DNA of 64,000 bases from JBELMB01 sp042088665. GTDB lineage: Bacteria; Pseudomonadota; Alphaproteobacteria; Rhodobacterales; Rhodobacteraceae. The stretch lies in NCBI GenBank assembly GCA_042088665.1, contig JBELMB010000001.1, forward strand, positions 1 to 64,000. The letters are read 5' to 3'. The translations under genes and the position numbers were made by a program. Shown here piece by piece: positions 24,421 through 32,209 of the stretch; positions within the stretch are counted from its first letter, which is position 1, and each line of letters opens with the position of its first letter. A model generated the notes under the pieces. The model was given only the letters and a program-made list of their open reading frames with translations, ran no database searches and was not told where the DNA came from.

Positions 24421-26184
24421 TCAGCCCAGCGTTTCTTTCAGGACGTCGCGCATGGTTTCGGCCTCTGCCCGGGGCAATGGGACATAAGATGCCCCCAATA
24501 CGCCCGCCAGTTCTGCCAGCGCGGCATGGGGGCGTCTGCCCACATCCAGAACGCAGGCGGGCAGGGATTGCGCGCGCAACCATCGGGCCATCTGGAGGGC
24601 ATCCTCCTGCGCCTTTGCCCGGTTGGCCTGTCCGTCGAGGGCAATATTGGCGCGACCATCGGTCAACAGGGCGATTGCAGGGGTCAGGCCGTGACGGCTG
24701 GCGGATTGGGCCGTCTCACCAACACATTTCAATGCAGCGGCCAGCGGTGTGCCACCACCACCGGGCAAGGCGGCGAGACGGCGCTTTGTCTGGACCAGCG
24801 ACCGGGTCGGTGGCAGCAACAGATCCGCGCCTTCGCCACGAAAGGCGATCAGCGCCACGTGGTCGCGCGCGGCATAGGCTTCGCCCAGCAGCAGTTCGAC
24901 CGCGCCTTTGGCTTCGGCCAGACGGGCCAGCGCGGCAGAGCCGGAGGCATCCACCGCAAAGATCAGCAACCGATCCGAGCGGTCCTCGTAGCGTTTCACG
25001 TGAATGTCCGACGGCCAGATCACCAGCCGCTTGTCAGGCGTCAGATCCCGACGCAAGCGTTGCCATGGGGCAGCGGCGCGCAGTGTGGCGGTCAGGTCGA
25101 TGCGGTCCTGCCCGGTCAGGCGCTTGCGGCGCGAGGGCAGGGGCCTGCCACGGCGATTTCCCTTGCGCTTTTGCCCGGCGCCAGAGCCCGCGCTGGCGGA
25201 CCGTCCCGTCCCGGCCTGCAAAAGCGCCAGCATGTCCGGGGGCAAGACCGCTTGCACGGCCTCAATCAACAGGCTGTCCGGCAGGTCTGTCGGGCTGGGG
25301 CTGTTGTCGGGTTCGTCGGGTGTGTCGTTTGGCGTATCAGGAGGCGGCGTCTCTTCCTGTGGAGGGGGATCGCTGTCGTCTTCCGGCGGTTCGGGCAAGC
25401 GGGTGGCCCTATGGGGAAAGGTGAGCGCCGCGGCTTCTGCGATGTCGTCGGCGGACACTTCTGCATTTCGGGACTGCGAGGCCAGGGCCTGTGCCGCGTG
25501 CAGCGCAAAGAGCGGTGCGCGCAGGCTGTCGATCCCGAAGCGCGCCGCAAGAACGGTCACGGTGGTGATGTCTTCGGGTGATACACTGGCGCGGGCGGAC
25601 CCAGCTTGATCCTGCAGTGGTGCGCGGTCCCGCGGTGGCGTGGTGTAACAGTCCGCATCGATCTGCGCATGAAAGGCGAGCCGTTCGACAAGGGCGTCTG
25701 GGGCATGATCATCTGCTTCGGCGCCTTCGTCCAGCACGATCAGGGGCGACAATTGCCCGGCGTCGAGTGCCTGACAGATCAGGGCGCAAAGATCGGGTGG
25801 GCATCGCTCTGCCATGGACAGGACGAACCATCCCTTGCGGGCGGCAAGCCCGGGCCGTTGCACCCTGTGCCCCTCGGAAAGGGTCTGCGCAAGGTCGATC
25901 CCGCCGTGCAGCGCCTCGGCAGACATGCCGGGATGCAGGCGGATGACAGGGCCGGGCAGGGCGGCGAGCACGCGGTCACGTTCCGGCCCGGCGCGGGCGC
26001 GCAGGGTCAGCCCTTTCAGTCGTGTGGGGTCAAGGGTCAAGAGGCCAAGCGCTTGCAGGGCGCGGTCGCGGCCCGTTGGCTGACCCGAAGACTGGTCCAA
26101 GGACTGGCCCGTGATCTGACCGGTGGTCTGGTCCAAAGTTTGGCCCGTGATCTGGCCCGTGATCTGGGTTGCGTCGCCGCTCAC
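24421..26184 (-). CDS. bchD: Magnesium chelatase subunit D
   Basis: A 587-residue subunit that forms the double-ring AAA+ motor with BchI and docks to BchH. The AAA-like N-terminal half lacks an intact P-loop, as usual for BchD. An acidic, proline-rich linker (about 262-302) leads to a C-terminal von Willebrand A domain with the MIDAS sequence DASGS (D412, S414, S416). Unusual: residues 8-39 are eight tetrapeptides of the type ITGQ/SLDQ/TTGQ. The start overlaps the bchI stop (ATGA). Confidence 0.95.
   Translation of the reverse strand: MSGDATQITGQITGQTLDQTTGQITGQSLDQSSGQPTGRDRALQALGLLTLDPTRLKGLTLRARAGPERDRVLAALPGPVIRLHPGMSAEALHGGIDLAQTLSEGHRVQRPGLAARKGWFVLSMAERCPPDLCALICQALDAGQLSPLIVLDEGAEADDHAPDALVERLAFHAQIDADCYTTPPRDRAPLQDQAGSARASVSPEDITTVTVLAARFGIDSLRAPLFALHAAQALASQSRNAEVSADDIAEAAALTFPHRATRLPEPPEDDSDPPPQEETPPPDTPNDTPDEPDNSPSPTDLPDSLLIEAVQAVLPPDMLALLQAGTGRSASAGSGAGQKRKGNRRGRPLPSRRKRLTGQDRIDLTATLRAAAPWQRLRRDLTPDKRLVIWPSDIHVKRYEDRSDRLLIFAVDASGSAALARLAEAKGAVELLLGEAYAARDHVALIAFRGEGADLLLPPTRSLVQTKRRLAALPGGGGTPLAAALKCVGETAQSASRHGLTPAIALLTDGRANIALDGQANRAKAQEDALQMARWLRAQSLPACVLDVGRRPHAALAELAGVLGASYVPLPRAEAETMRDVLKETLG
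26068..26163 (-). repeat. 12-base tandem repeat encoding tetrapeptides in BchD
   Basis: Eight consecutive 12-base units encode ITGQ, ITGQ, TLDQ, TTGQ, ITGQ, SLDQ, SSGQ and PTGR. Units 1, 2 and 5 are identical at the protein level. This is a degenerate coding microsatellite-like array at the very N-terminus. Confidence 0.85.
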
Positions 26185-27182
26185 CCCAGCACCTCCTCCA
26201 CCGTGCGGTTGACACGGGTGGTCGATCCGGCCTCGTCCAGCGGGTCGCGGCGCAGGCGATGGGCCAGCGCAATCGGGGCAACGCGGCGCAAGTGGTCACG
26301 GGTCATTGCAGGCGCGCCTTCGTAAGCGGCCAGCGCCCGGCCCGCCCGCAGGAGCGTCAGCTCCCCGCGCAGACCATCCGCGCCCAGCGTCAGGCAGAGC
26401 TGCGCGGCGTCACGCAGGATGTCATCAGGCGTTTCGGTGCTGCCAAGCGCGTTGCGGGCCGACAGGATGAGGTCCCGGATTTCGGCATCTGCGCCGGCCC
26501 AGGCCTGCAGGAAGGCATCGGGATCTGTCTCGAAAGCATCACGGCGCCGGACCACGTCGATGCGTTCCTCGATGTCGGTCGGAGAGCGCACTTCGACCGA
26601 GAGGCCAAACCGGTCAAGAAGCTGTGGACGCAGTTCACCTTCTTCGGGGTTGCCGGAGCCGACGAGAACGAACCGCGCCGGGTGCCGGATCGAGAGGCCA
26701 TCGCGTTCGACGACGTTCTCGCCCGATTGTGCCACGTCCAGCAGGAGATCCACGATGTGATCCTCCAGCAGGTTGACCTCGTCGATGTAGAGATAGCCGC
26801 GGTTGGCCTGTGCCAGCAGCCCCGGCTGAAACGCCTTTTCGCCCTGCACCAGCGCGCGTTCGATGTCGAGCGCGCCGGTCACGCGGTCTTCGGTCACGCC
26901 GAGGGGCAGGTCAATGACGGGCGTCGGGCGGGTTTGCGTCTGGGTTTCGGTGAGTTCTGCCCAATCGGGGACCTCTGCCGGGGTGGGCGCGTTGATCGGG
27001 CATCCCTTGACCGCGGTGATCGGTGGCAAAAGCGCCGCGAGCGCGCGCACGGCCGTGGATTTGCCCGTGCCGCGATCGCCAAAGACCAGCACGCCACCAA
27101 GGCGGGGTTCGATTGCGGTCAGGATCATCGCAAGCTTCATGGCGTCCTGACCGACGATGGCAGAGAAGGGGAAGTTGGGCAT
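26181..27182 (-). CDS. bchI: Magnesium chelatase subunit I
   Basis: A 333-residue AAA+ ATPase that energises Mg2+ insertion. Walker A GDRGTGKS is at residues 35-42, Walker B LYIDEVNLL follows, and sensor/arginine-finger regions (LVGSGNPEEGELRPQLLDRF) are present. The ATG at 27182, four bases after the crtA stop, gives the normal N-terminus MPNFPFSAIVGQ; an upstream start at 27293 would lie inside crtA. Together with crtA it forms the conserved crtA-bchI-bchD order. Confidence 0.96.
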   Translation of the reverse strand: MPNFPFSAIVGQDAMKLAMILTAIEPRLGGVLVFGDRGTGKSTAVRALAALLPPITAVKGCPINAPTPAEVPDWAELTETQTQTRPTPVIDLPLGVTEDRVTGALDIERALVQGEKAFQPGLLAQANRGYLYIDEVNLLEDHIVDLLLDVAQSGENVVERDGLSIRHPARFVLVGSGNPEEGELRPQLLDRFGLSVEVRSPTDIEERIDVVRRRDAFETDPDAFLQAWAGADAEIRDLILSARNALGSTETPDDILRDAAQLCLTLGADGLRGELTLLRAGRALAAYEGAPAMTRDHLRRVAPIALAHRLRRDPLDEAGSTTRVNRTVEEVLG

Positions 27183-27186
27183 TTGG

Positions 27187-27939
27187 TCAGGTCTCTTGCA
27201 AAATGGAGGTACCCGGGGTGAACCCCGGGCTACGGGCCGGTGTGGACAGGGTGGAGAGCGGCGTGTCACCCGCCCATGTGCCCTCTTCGCCAAGGATACG
27301 GAACCGGGCGTAGAGTTCTTCCTTGAACCAGTTGCCGTCGCGCACCGCCTTTATGGCGCGTGCATGCGGGCCGTCGTGGCGGGCAAAGCGGGCCATGCTG
27401 GCCGTGTCGGGCCAGATCGAAAAGGTCACCTGGTGCAGGAGCGGCACCTCGCCGATGCCGATCTTGAAGACGACGTTCGGGTCCTCGCCGATGACTTTCG
27501 AGATGTCCGGCACTTTGGTCCAGAAGCGGGCCGCCCGGTCGAGCCGCACGGTGGCGCGGGTCAGCGCGGCAAGGGGGCCTTGCGGCGTCTCACCTTCGGG
27601 GTGGAACGGGTCGACGCCGACCCAATTGCCGCGCGCGCTGACCGGCGCAAGATAGAGCGTGTACTGCTCTGCCGCGCGCCGTGTGTACCACGGAAAAGGG
27701 CGGGCCTCCTTGAGGCGGGCACGCGCCACGTCTTCGGAATGCCAGCAGCAGAGAATCGCATAGGCATCGGGGTAGGCGCGTGGCGTGAACCCTTCGCCAG
27801 TGCCGGTGCCGCAGAGTTTCCAGAATGTCAGGCCGGCAACGCGCGGCAAAAAAGCCCGGGAAAAGCCCATCATGGAAAAGGCCCAGGCCTTGGACAAGGG
27901 ACTGTCAAAACGGAACAAGCTGAGCGTCACGCATTGCAT
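27187..27939 (-). CDS. crtA: Spheroidene monooxygenase
   Basis: A 250-residue enzyme that introduces the 2-keto group converting spheroidene to spheroidenone with O2, the aerobic end product. The sequence opens MQCVTLSLFRFD and contains the segment WHSEDVARARLKEARPFPWYTRRAAEQ typical of CrtA in separate shorter pieces. ATG 27939 is chosen because GGAGAG stands nine bases upstream; ATGs at 27957 and 27954 overlap that Shine-Dalgarno sequence. It heads crtA-bchI-bchD-bchO and is divergent from crtI across a spacer with two PpsR-type palindromes. Confidence 0.93.
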   Translation of the reverse strand: MQCVTLSLFRFDSPLSKAWAFSMMGFSRAFLPRVAGLTFWKLCGTGTGEGFTPRAYPDAYAILCCWHSEDVARARLKEARPFPWYTRRAAEQYTLYLAPVSARGNWVGVDPFHPEGETPQGPLAALTRATVRLDRAARFWTKVPDISKVIGEDPNVVFKIGIGEVPLLHQVTFSIWPDTASMARFARHDGPHARAIKAVRDGNWFKEELYARFRILGEEGTWAGDTPLSTLSTPARSPGFTPGTSILQET

Positions 27940-27961
27940 TTTGCGACTCTCCATCATGATG

Positions 27962-27979
27962 TGTAAACCAAGTGTGACA
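27962..27979. promoter_or_regulatory. PpsR/CrtJ-type palindrome, crtA side
   Basis: TGTAAACCAAGTGTGACA matches TGT-N12-ACA exactly, 23 bases upstream of the crtA ATG in the divergent crtA/crtI spacer. The centres of this and the crtI-side site are 55 bases apart, so cooperative binding across the spacer is possible. Confidence 0.65.
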
Positions 27980-28016
27980 TGACAATGCGCCAGTGAAAAG
28001 ATGCAGATGCGGAGAT

Positions 28017-28034
28017 TGTCAATTTAGATTGACA
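28017..28034. promoter_or_regulatory. PpsR/CrtJ-type palindrome, crtI side
   Basis: TGTCAATTTAGATTGACA is an exact and highly symmetrical TGT-N12-ACA site ending 16 bases before the first crtI ATG. TTGTCA (28016-28021) and TACCCT (28039-28044) could be -35/-10 hexamers with 17 bases between them, which the palindrome would cover. Confidence 0.7.
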
Positions 28035-28050
28035 CTGCTACCCTTTGATC

Positions 28051-29598
28051 ATGATGACACGGGTTGATCCTTCTTTGCCGCAGTTGGCCGCGCGCATGAG
28101 CGCGCAGCACGCCGTGGTGATTGGCGCTGGTCTGGGCGGGCTGGCAGCGGCGATGCGATTGGGGGCCAAAGGCTACCGGGTGACGGTGATCGACAAGCTC
28201 GATGTGCCGGGCGGACGCGGGTCTGCGATCTGGCGCGACGGGCACAGGTTCGACCTTGGGCCGACAATCGTGACCGTGCCGCAGGTCTTTCGCGATCTCT
28301 GGGGCGCCTGCGGGCGTGATTTTGACGCCGATGTGACGCTGAAGCCGCTCGATCCCTACTATGAGATCCGCTGGCCGGATGGTTCAAAGTTCGAGATGTC
28401 CGGCGACGAAGACCGGGTCAAGGCCGAGATCGCGCGCCTCTCGCCGGAGGATGTGGCAGGGTACGACCGGTTTCTGAAAGACAGCTTTGCGCGCTATGAC
28501 TTTGGGTTCGAGGATCTGGGGCGGCGGTCGATGCACCAGCTCTGGGAGCTGATCAAGGTGCTGCCGAAGTTCGGGATGCTGCGGGCGGACCGGTCCGTCT
28601 ATGCCCATGCGGCAAAGCGGTTCACGGACGAACGCCTGCGCATGGCCTTTTCCTTTCACCCGCTGTTCATTGGCGGCGATCCGTTTCGCGTGACGTCGAT
28701 GTACATCCTCGTCAGCCACCTCGAACAGGCCTTTGGCGTGCACTACGCGGTTGGCGGTGTGGCCGCGATGGCGGAGGCCATGGCAAAGGTGGTGGCCGAT
28801 CAGGGCGGGACATTGCGCATGGAGACCGAAGTCGACGAGATCCTCGTCAAGGACAACAAGGCCCGTGGCGTGCGGCTGGCCTCTGGCGAAGTGGTGGAGG
28901 CCGATGTCGTCGTCTCCAATGCCGATTCGGGCCATACCTACGACCGGCTGATGCGCAACCGATTCAAGTGGCGCTGGAATCAGAAAAAACTGGCGAAGTC
29001 GCGTTGGTCCATGGGGCTGTTTGTCTGGTACTTCGGCACCGAAGGTACGCGCGACATGTGGTCGGATGTGGGCCATCACACGATCCTGAACGGTCCGCGC
29101 TACAAGGGGCTGGTGGACGACATCTTTATCAAGGGCAAGCTGTCCGACGACATGAGCCTCTATGTCCATCGGCCCAGCGTCTCTGACCCGACGGTCGCGC
29201 CGGAGGGCGGGGACACCTTTTATGCGCTGTCGCCGGTGCCGCACCTGGGTTTCGACAACGGTGTAGACTGGGCTGAGGAAAGCGAGCGGTATCGCCAGAA
29301 AGTGCAGGCCGTGCTCGAAGAGCAGATGCTGCCGGGCCTTGGCGCGCACCTCACCACGTCAGAGGTCTTTACACCCGAGACATTCCGCGACCGGTACCTG
29401 TCGCCACATGGCTCGGGCTTTTCCATAGAGCCGCGGATCCTGCAAAGCGCCTGGTTCCGTCCGCACAACGTGAGCGAAGAATGCGAGGGGCTGTACCTCG
29501 TGGGGGCAGGCACGCATCCCGGTGCAGGTCTGCCCGGTGTCGTGTCCAGTGCCGAAGTGCTGGGTCAGCTTGTTCCCGATGCACAGACAGTGTCATGA
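28051..29598 (+). CDS. crtI: Phytoene desaturase (neurosporene-forming)
   Basis: A FAD-dependent desaturase of about 515 residues converting phytoene to neurosporene. The dinucleotide motif is GAGLGG at residues 25-30, followed by VIDKLDVPGGRGS; the C-terminal YLVGAGTHPGAGLPGV motif is present. Start choice is uncertain: ATG 28051 or 28054 lies very close to the promoter hexamers, and ATG 28096 would remove 15 residues; none has a convincing Shine-Dalgarno sequence. It is followed by crtB and tspO in one operon. Confidence 0.96.
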   Translation: MMTRVDPSLPQLAARMSAQHAVVIGAGLGGLAAAMRLGAKGYRVTVIDKLDVPGGRGSAIWRDGHRFDLGPTIVTVPQVFRDLWGACGRDFDADVTLKPLDPYYEIRWPDGSKFEMSGDEDRVKAEIARLSPEDVAGYDRFLKDSFARYDFGFEDLGRRSMHQLWELIKVLPKFGMLRADRSVYAHAAKRFTDERLRMAFSFHPLFIGGDPFRVTSMYILVSHLEQAFGVHYAVGGVAAMAEAMAKVVADQGGTLRMETEVDEILVKDNKARGVRLASGEVVEADVVVSNADSGHTYDRLMRNRFKWRWNQKKLAKSRWSMGLFVWYFGTEGTRDMWSDVGHHTILNGPRYKGLVDDIFIKGKLSDDMSLYVHRPSVSDPTVAPEGGDTFYALSPVPHLGFDNGVDWAEESERYRQKVQAVLEEQMLPGLGAHLTTSEVFTPETFRDRYLSPHGSGFSIEPRILQSAWFRPHNVSEECEGLYLVGAGTHPGAGLPGVVSSAEVLGQLVPDAQTVS

Positions 29599-29620
29599 GC
29601 CCAAAGCCGGAGGCCATCCA

Positions 29621-30670
29621 ATGATTGAAGACGCGGACATGGAACACTGCCGTGAGGCGATCCGGCATGGATCGCTCTCCTTTCACGCGGCCGGGCAGAT
29701 GTTGCCGCCCAGCGTACGGGATCCGGCACTTGCGCTTTATGCTTTTTGCCGCCTCGCGGACGACGAGGTCGATCTGACGCAGGCCAAGGCGGATGCCGTG
29801 CTGGATCTGCAAGACCGGCTGGGCCTGGTCTACGAAGGCAAGCCACGCAATGCGCCCACCGACCGGGCTTTCACGGCGATGGTCGAAGCCTTCGACATGC
29901 CGCGGGCCCTGCCCGAAGCGCTGCTGGAAGGGTTGGCATGGGACGCCGAGGGGCGCCGCTATGAGAGCCTGTCAGAGCTCACAGCTTACAGCGCGCGGGT
30001 GGCCAGTGCCGTGGGTGCAATGATGTGTGTGCTGATGCGTGTGCGCGACCGCGATGTGCTGGCACGTGCCTGCGATCTGGGTGTGGCCATGCAGTTGACC
30101 AATATTGCCCGCGACGTGGGCGAAGACGCGCATGAAGGGCGGTTGTACCTCCCGCTCGACTGGCTCGAAGAGGCGGGCATGTCGCCAGAGGAGCTGATCG
30201 CGGATCCGCAACCGACACCGGAATTGCGCGCCATGGTGCGCCGGTTGCTGCACCGTGCCAACCACCTCTATGCGCGGTCCGAAGCCGGGATAAAGGGCTT
30301 GCCCCTGCGCGCCCGCACCGGGATCTTTGCCGCGCGCTACATCTACGCCGGGATCGGGTCAGAGATCCGCCGGGCGAAATTTGATTCCGTGACCCGGCGG
30401 GCGCATACCTCCAAGGGACAGAAGCTGGGCTGGCTCATGCTGTCGGCGACAAGGGCTGTGGGCACGCTGGTGATGCCGCAGTCTCCGCTGGTGTTTGCAC
30501 CGGTGTTGCCGGAGGTTGCCTTCCTCGTGGATGCTGCCGCCGACCACAAGGCACCGCAAAGCGACTGGTCTGACAGGTTGCTGGAAACATTTGCCCAATT
30601 GGCCGAACGGGACGAAATGCGCCGCGCGTCGCTGGCGCATGAACGCAACCGACCAAAGGCCTGCGCGTGA
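29621..30670 (+). CDS. crtB: Phytoene synthase
   Basis: A 349-residue enzyme condensing two geranylgeranyl diphosphates to phytoene. The two aspartate-rich substrate motifs are visible: CRLADDEVD near residue 43 and NIARDVGED further on, with GRLYLP nearby. GGAGG lies seven bases before the ATG at 29621, which is preferred to an upstream frame start inside crtI. Its stop overlaps the tspO GTG (GTGA). Confidence 0.95.
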   Translation: MIEDADMEHCREAIRHGSLSFHAAGQMLPPSVRDPALALYAFCRLADDEVDLTQAKADAVLDLQDRLGLVYEGKPRNAPTDRAFTAMVEAFDMPRALPEALLEGLAWDAEGRRYESLSELTAYSARVASAVGAMMCVLMRVRDRDVLARACDLGVAMQLTNIARDVGEDAHEGRLYLPLDWLEEAGMSPEELIADPQPTPELRAMVRRLLHRANHLYARSEAGIKGLPLRARTGIFAARYIYAGIGSEIRRAKFDSVTRRAHTSKGQKLGWLMLSATRAVGTLVMPQSPLVFAPVLPEVAFLVDAAADHKAPQSDWSDRLLETFAQLAERDEMRRASLAHERNRPKACA

Positions 30671-31149
30671 CGTTTCTCCTTTTTGGGCTGTTTTTGATCG
30701 CCTGCCTGTCTGCGGGCTCAACCGGGGGGCTGTTTCCTCCGGGGGCGTGGTACCGCGCACTCAAGAAACCAGTCTGGACACCGCCGGACTGGGTATTCCC
30801 GGTGACATGGATATTGCTCTACCTGTGTATGGCAAGTGCCGCGACCCGTGCAGCGCTCGTGCCCGGCAGCGGATTGGCGCTTGCAATCTGGTCGGTGCAG
30901 ATTGCGCTCAATACGCTGTGGTCTCCGGTCTTTTTCGGTCTGAAACGGATCAAGGCCGGGATGGCTGTATTGGTTGGGCTCTGGATCACCGTGGCAGCGA
31001 CAATGCTGGCGTTCTGGCAGTTGGACACGGTGGCGGGCCTTCTTTTTGCGCCTTACCTTTTGTGGGTGACCATCGCCGGGGCGCTGAACGCCGAAGTCTG
31101 GCGCCTCAACCCCGAAGAAGCCAACGCGCCGCGGCCCAAGATCACCTGA
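30667..31149 (+). CDS. tspO: Tryptophan-rich sensory protein TspO (CrtK)
   Basis: A 160-residue protein with five transmembrane helices of the TspO/MBR family. The family region ALKKPVWTPPDWVFPVTW is near residue 31, and LNTLWSPVFFGLKR follows. In Rhodobacter, TspO is an outer-membrane protein that binds tetrapyrroles and adjusts pigment gene expression to oxygen. It follows crtI-crtB here as crtK does there. The start is GTG overlapping the crtB stop. Confidence 0.94.
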   Translation: MTFLLFGLFLIACLSAGSTGGLFPPGAWYRALKKPVWTPPDWVFPVTWILLYLCMASAATRAALVPGSGLALAIWSVQIALNTLWSPVFFGLKRIKAGMAVLVGLWITVAATMLAFWQLDTVAGLLFAPYLLWVTIAGALNAEVWRLNPEEANAPRPKIT

Positions 31150-31200
31150 CGCCACGGGCACCCTCAAAGCATCCTCTTGCTGAAAGCGGCGTGCCGTTTT

Positions 31201-31251
31201 GAGTATTTTAAAAACAGAGAAGCATGGTGTTTCTCTGTTTCAAAAATACTC
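31201..31251. terminator. Inverted pair of element cores; probable bidirectional terminator
   Basis: Core copies 6 (31201-31221, plus) and 7 (31231-31251, minus) face each other across nine bases, giving a stem of about 21 base pairs with a few mismatches, flanked by TTTT and AAAA. They sit between the convergent ends of tspO and crtC, ideal for terminating both. The remaining 143-base spacer holds nothing else recognisable. Confidence 0.7.
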
Positions 31252-31292
31252 AAAAGAGTGGCGCGCATTTCACAGGTGCCGCCGGTGCAGGA

Positions 31293-32138
31293 TCAGTCCG
31301 AAAACCGCCATTTTGCGCGGCGTGGCACCCGCACGGCGAGCATCGGTTTCAATAGCGGAGACCGAAAGCGCGTTAGATCGAGTGCTTCGAAAACGCCTAC
31401 GGTTTCTTGCCCATCCAATTGCGTGCGGACTGCGGCCCGGTTGTAGAAGGGCGCGTCCAACATCGCGAGAGCCTGGCGTGGGCGATACCCCGGGTCGGCG
31501 CGGGTCTCGCGTTTCACGGCCCAGAGGCTCCGGGACATGGGCGCTTTCGGGGGCAATTCCATGGGTTGTGCCTGACCAGATCGGTCGAAATGAACGGCTT
31601 GCGCCAGTTCGGTGCCGTCCAGCCGCGTGGCGTCGTAAAAGCAGGCCGCGCCATCAGCTGTCGGGAAGCGGCCCCAGGTCCAGTAAGAGAAATCCTGTTC
31701 GAGTGCGCGCGTGCCGAAGTTGGCGTCAAAGTAGCCATGGCCCTGCCAGCGATTGCCTTTGCCTTCCAGATCGACGGTCACATCTGCCACCGGTGCAAAG
31801 GGTCGCCAGACATGGGCACCGTCCGGTGTCAGAGGCAGTTCCACCGATGACAGCGCAGACGGGTACAGCGTGATCTTGCCTTTCAACCGGCCGAATTGCG
31901 GGGCTGCCCCTTTTTCATCAACGTCGATTTCCAGGCGCGTGCCTTTCCAACGCAGGCTCGAGGGGCCCACGGTGAAGCTTTGCGGGCTTTGACGCAGCGC
32001 GCTTCGACCTCTGTCGGTCATGCAGAACCGTCCGCCGGGACCATAGGTGACAACATTGATGCAGACATTGTTTTCCGGATCGCGGCGACCTGACCAAGCA
32101 TACCAGGGCGAAAACACCGAGCCTATGAAGGCAATCAC
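31293..32138 (-). CDS. crtC: Carotenoid 1,2-hydratase (hydroxyneurosporene synthase)
   Basis: A soluble hydratase adding water across the terminal double bond of neurosporene. The pieces IAFIGSVFSPWYAWSG, GPGGRFCMTDRGR and DGAHVWRPFAP are typical. The start is uncertain. GTG 32138 gives 281 residues. Conserved-looking coding sequence (VPPNGYAWWYVDA) continues upstream to at least 32213, where a CTG overlaps the crtD TGA and would give 306 residues; no ATG, GTG or TTG lies in frame between. The gene is downstream of crtD and may be translationally coupled. Confidence 0.9.
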   Translation of the reverse strand: MIAFIGSVFSPWYAWSGRRDPENNVCINVVTYGPGGRFCMTDRGRSALRQSPQSFTVGPSSLRWKGTRLEIDVDEKGAAPQFGRLKGKITLYPSALSSVELPLTPDGAHVWRPFAPVADVTVDLEGKGNRWQGHGYFDANFGTRALEQDFSYWTWGRFPTADGAACFYDATRLDGTELAQAVHFDRSGQAQPMELPPKAPMSRSLWAVKRETRADPGYRPRQALAMLDAPFYNRAAVRTQLDGQETVGVFEALDLTRFRSPLLKPMLAVRVPRRAKWRFSD

Positions 32139-32209
32139 AGACAGCGCCCGCGTCCCGCATTCGGAAATCGCGTCGACGTACCACCAAGCGTAGCCGTTTG
32201 GCGGGACCT

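Noticed and set aside
23457..25424. A 655-codon plus-strand frame opposite bchO and bchD
   Set aside because: It is antisense to two recognised genes; its translation is arginine/proline-rich low-complexity sequence without motifs.
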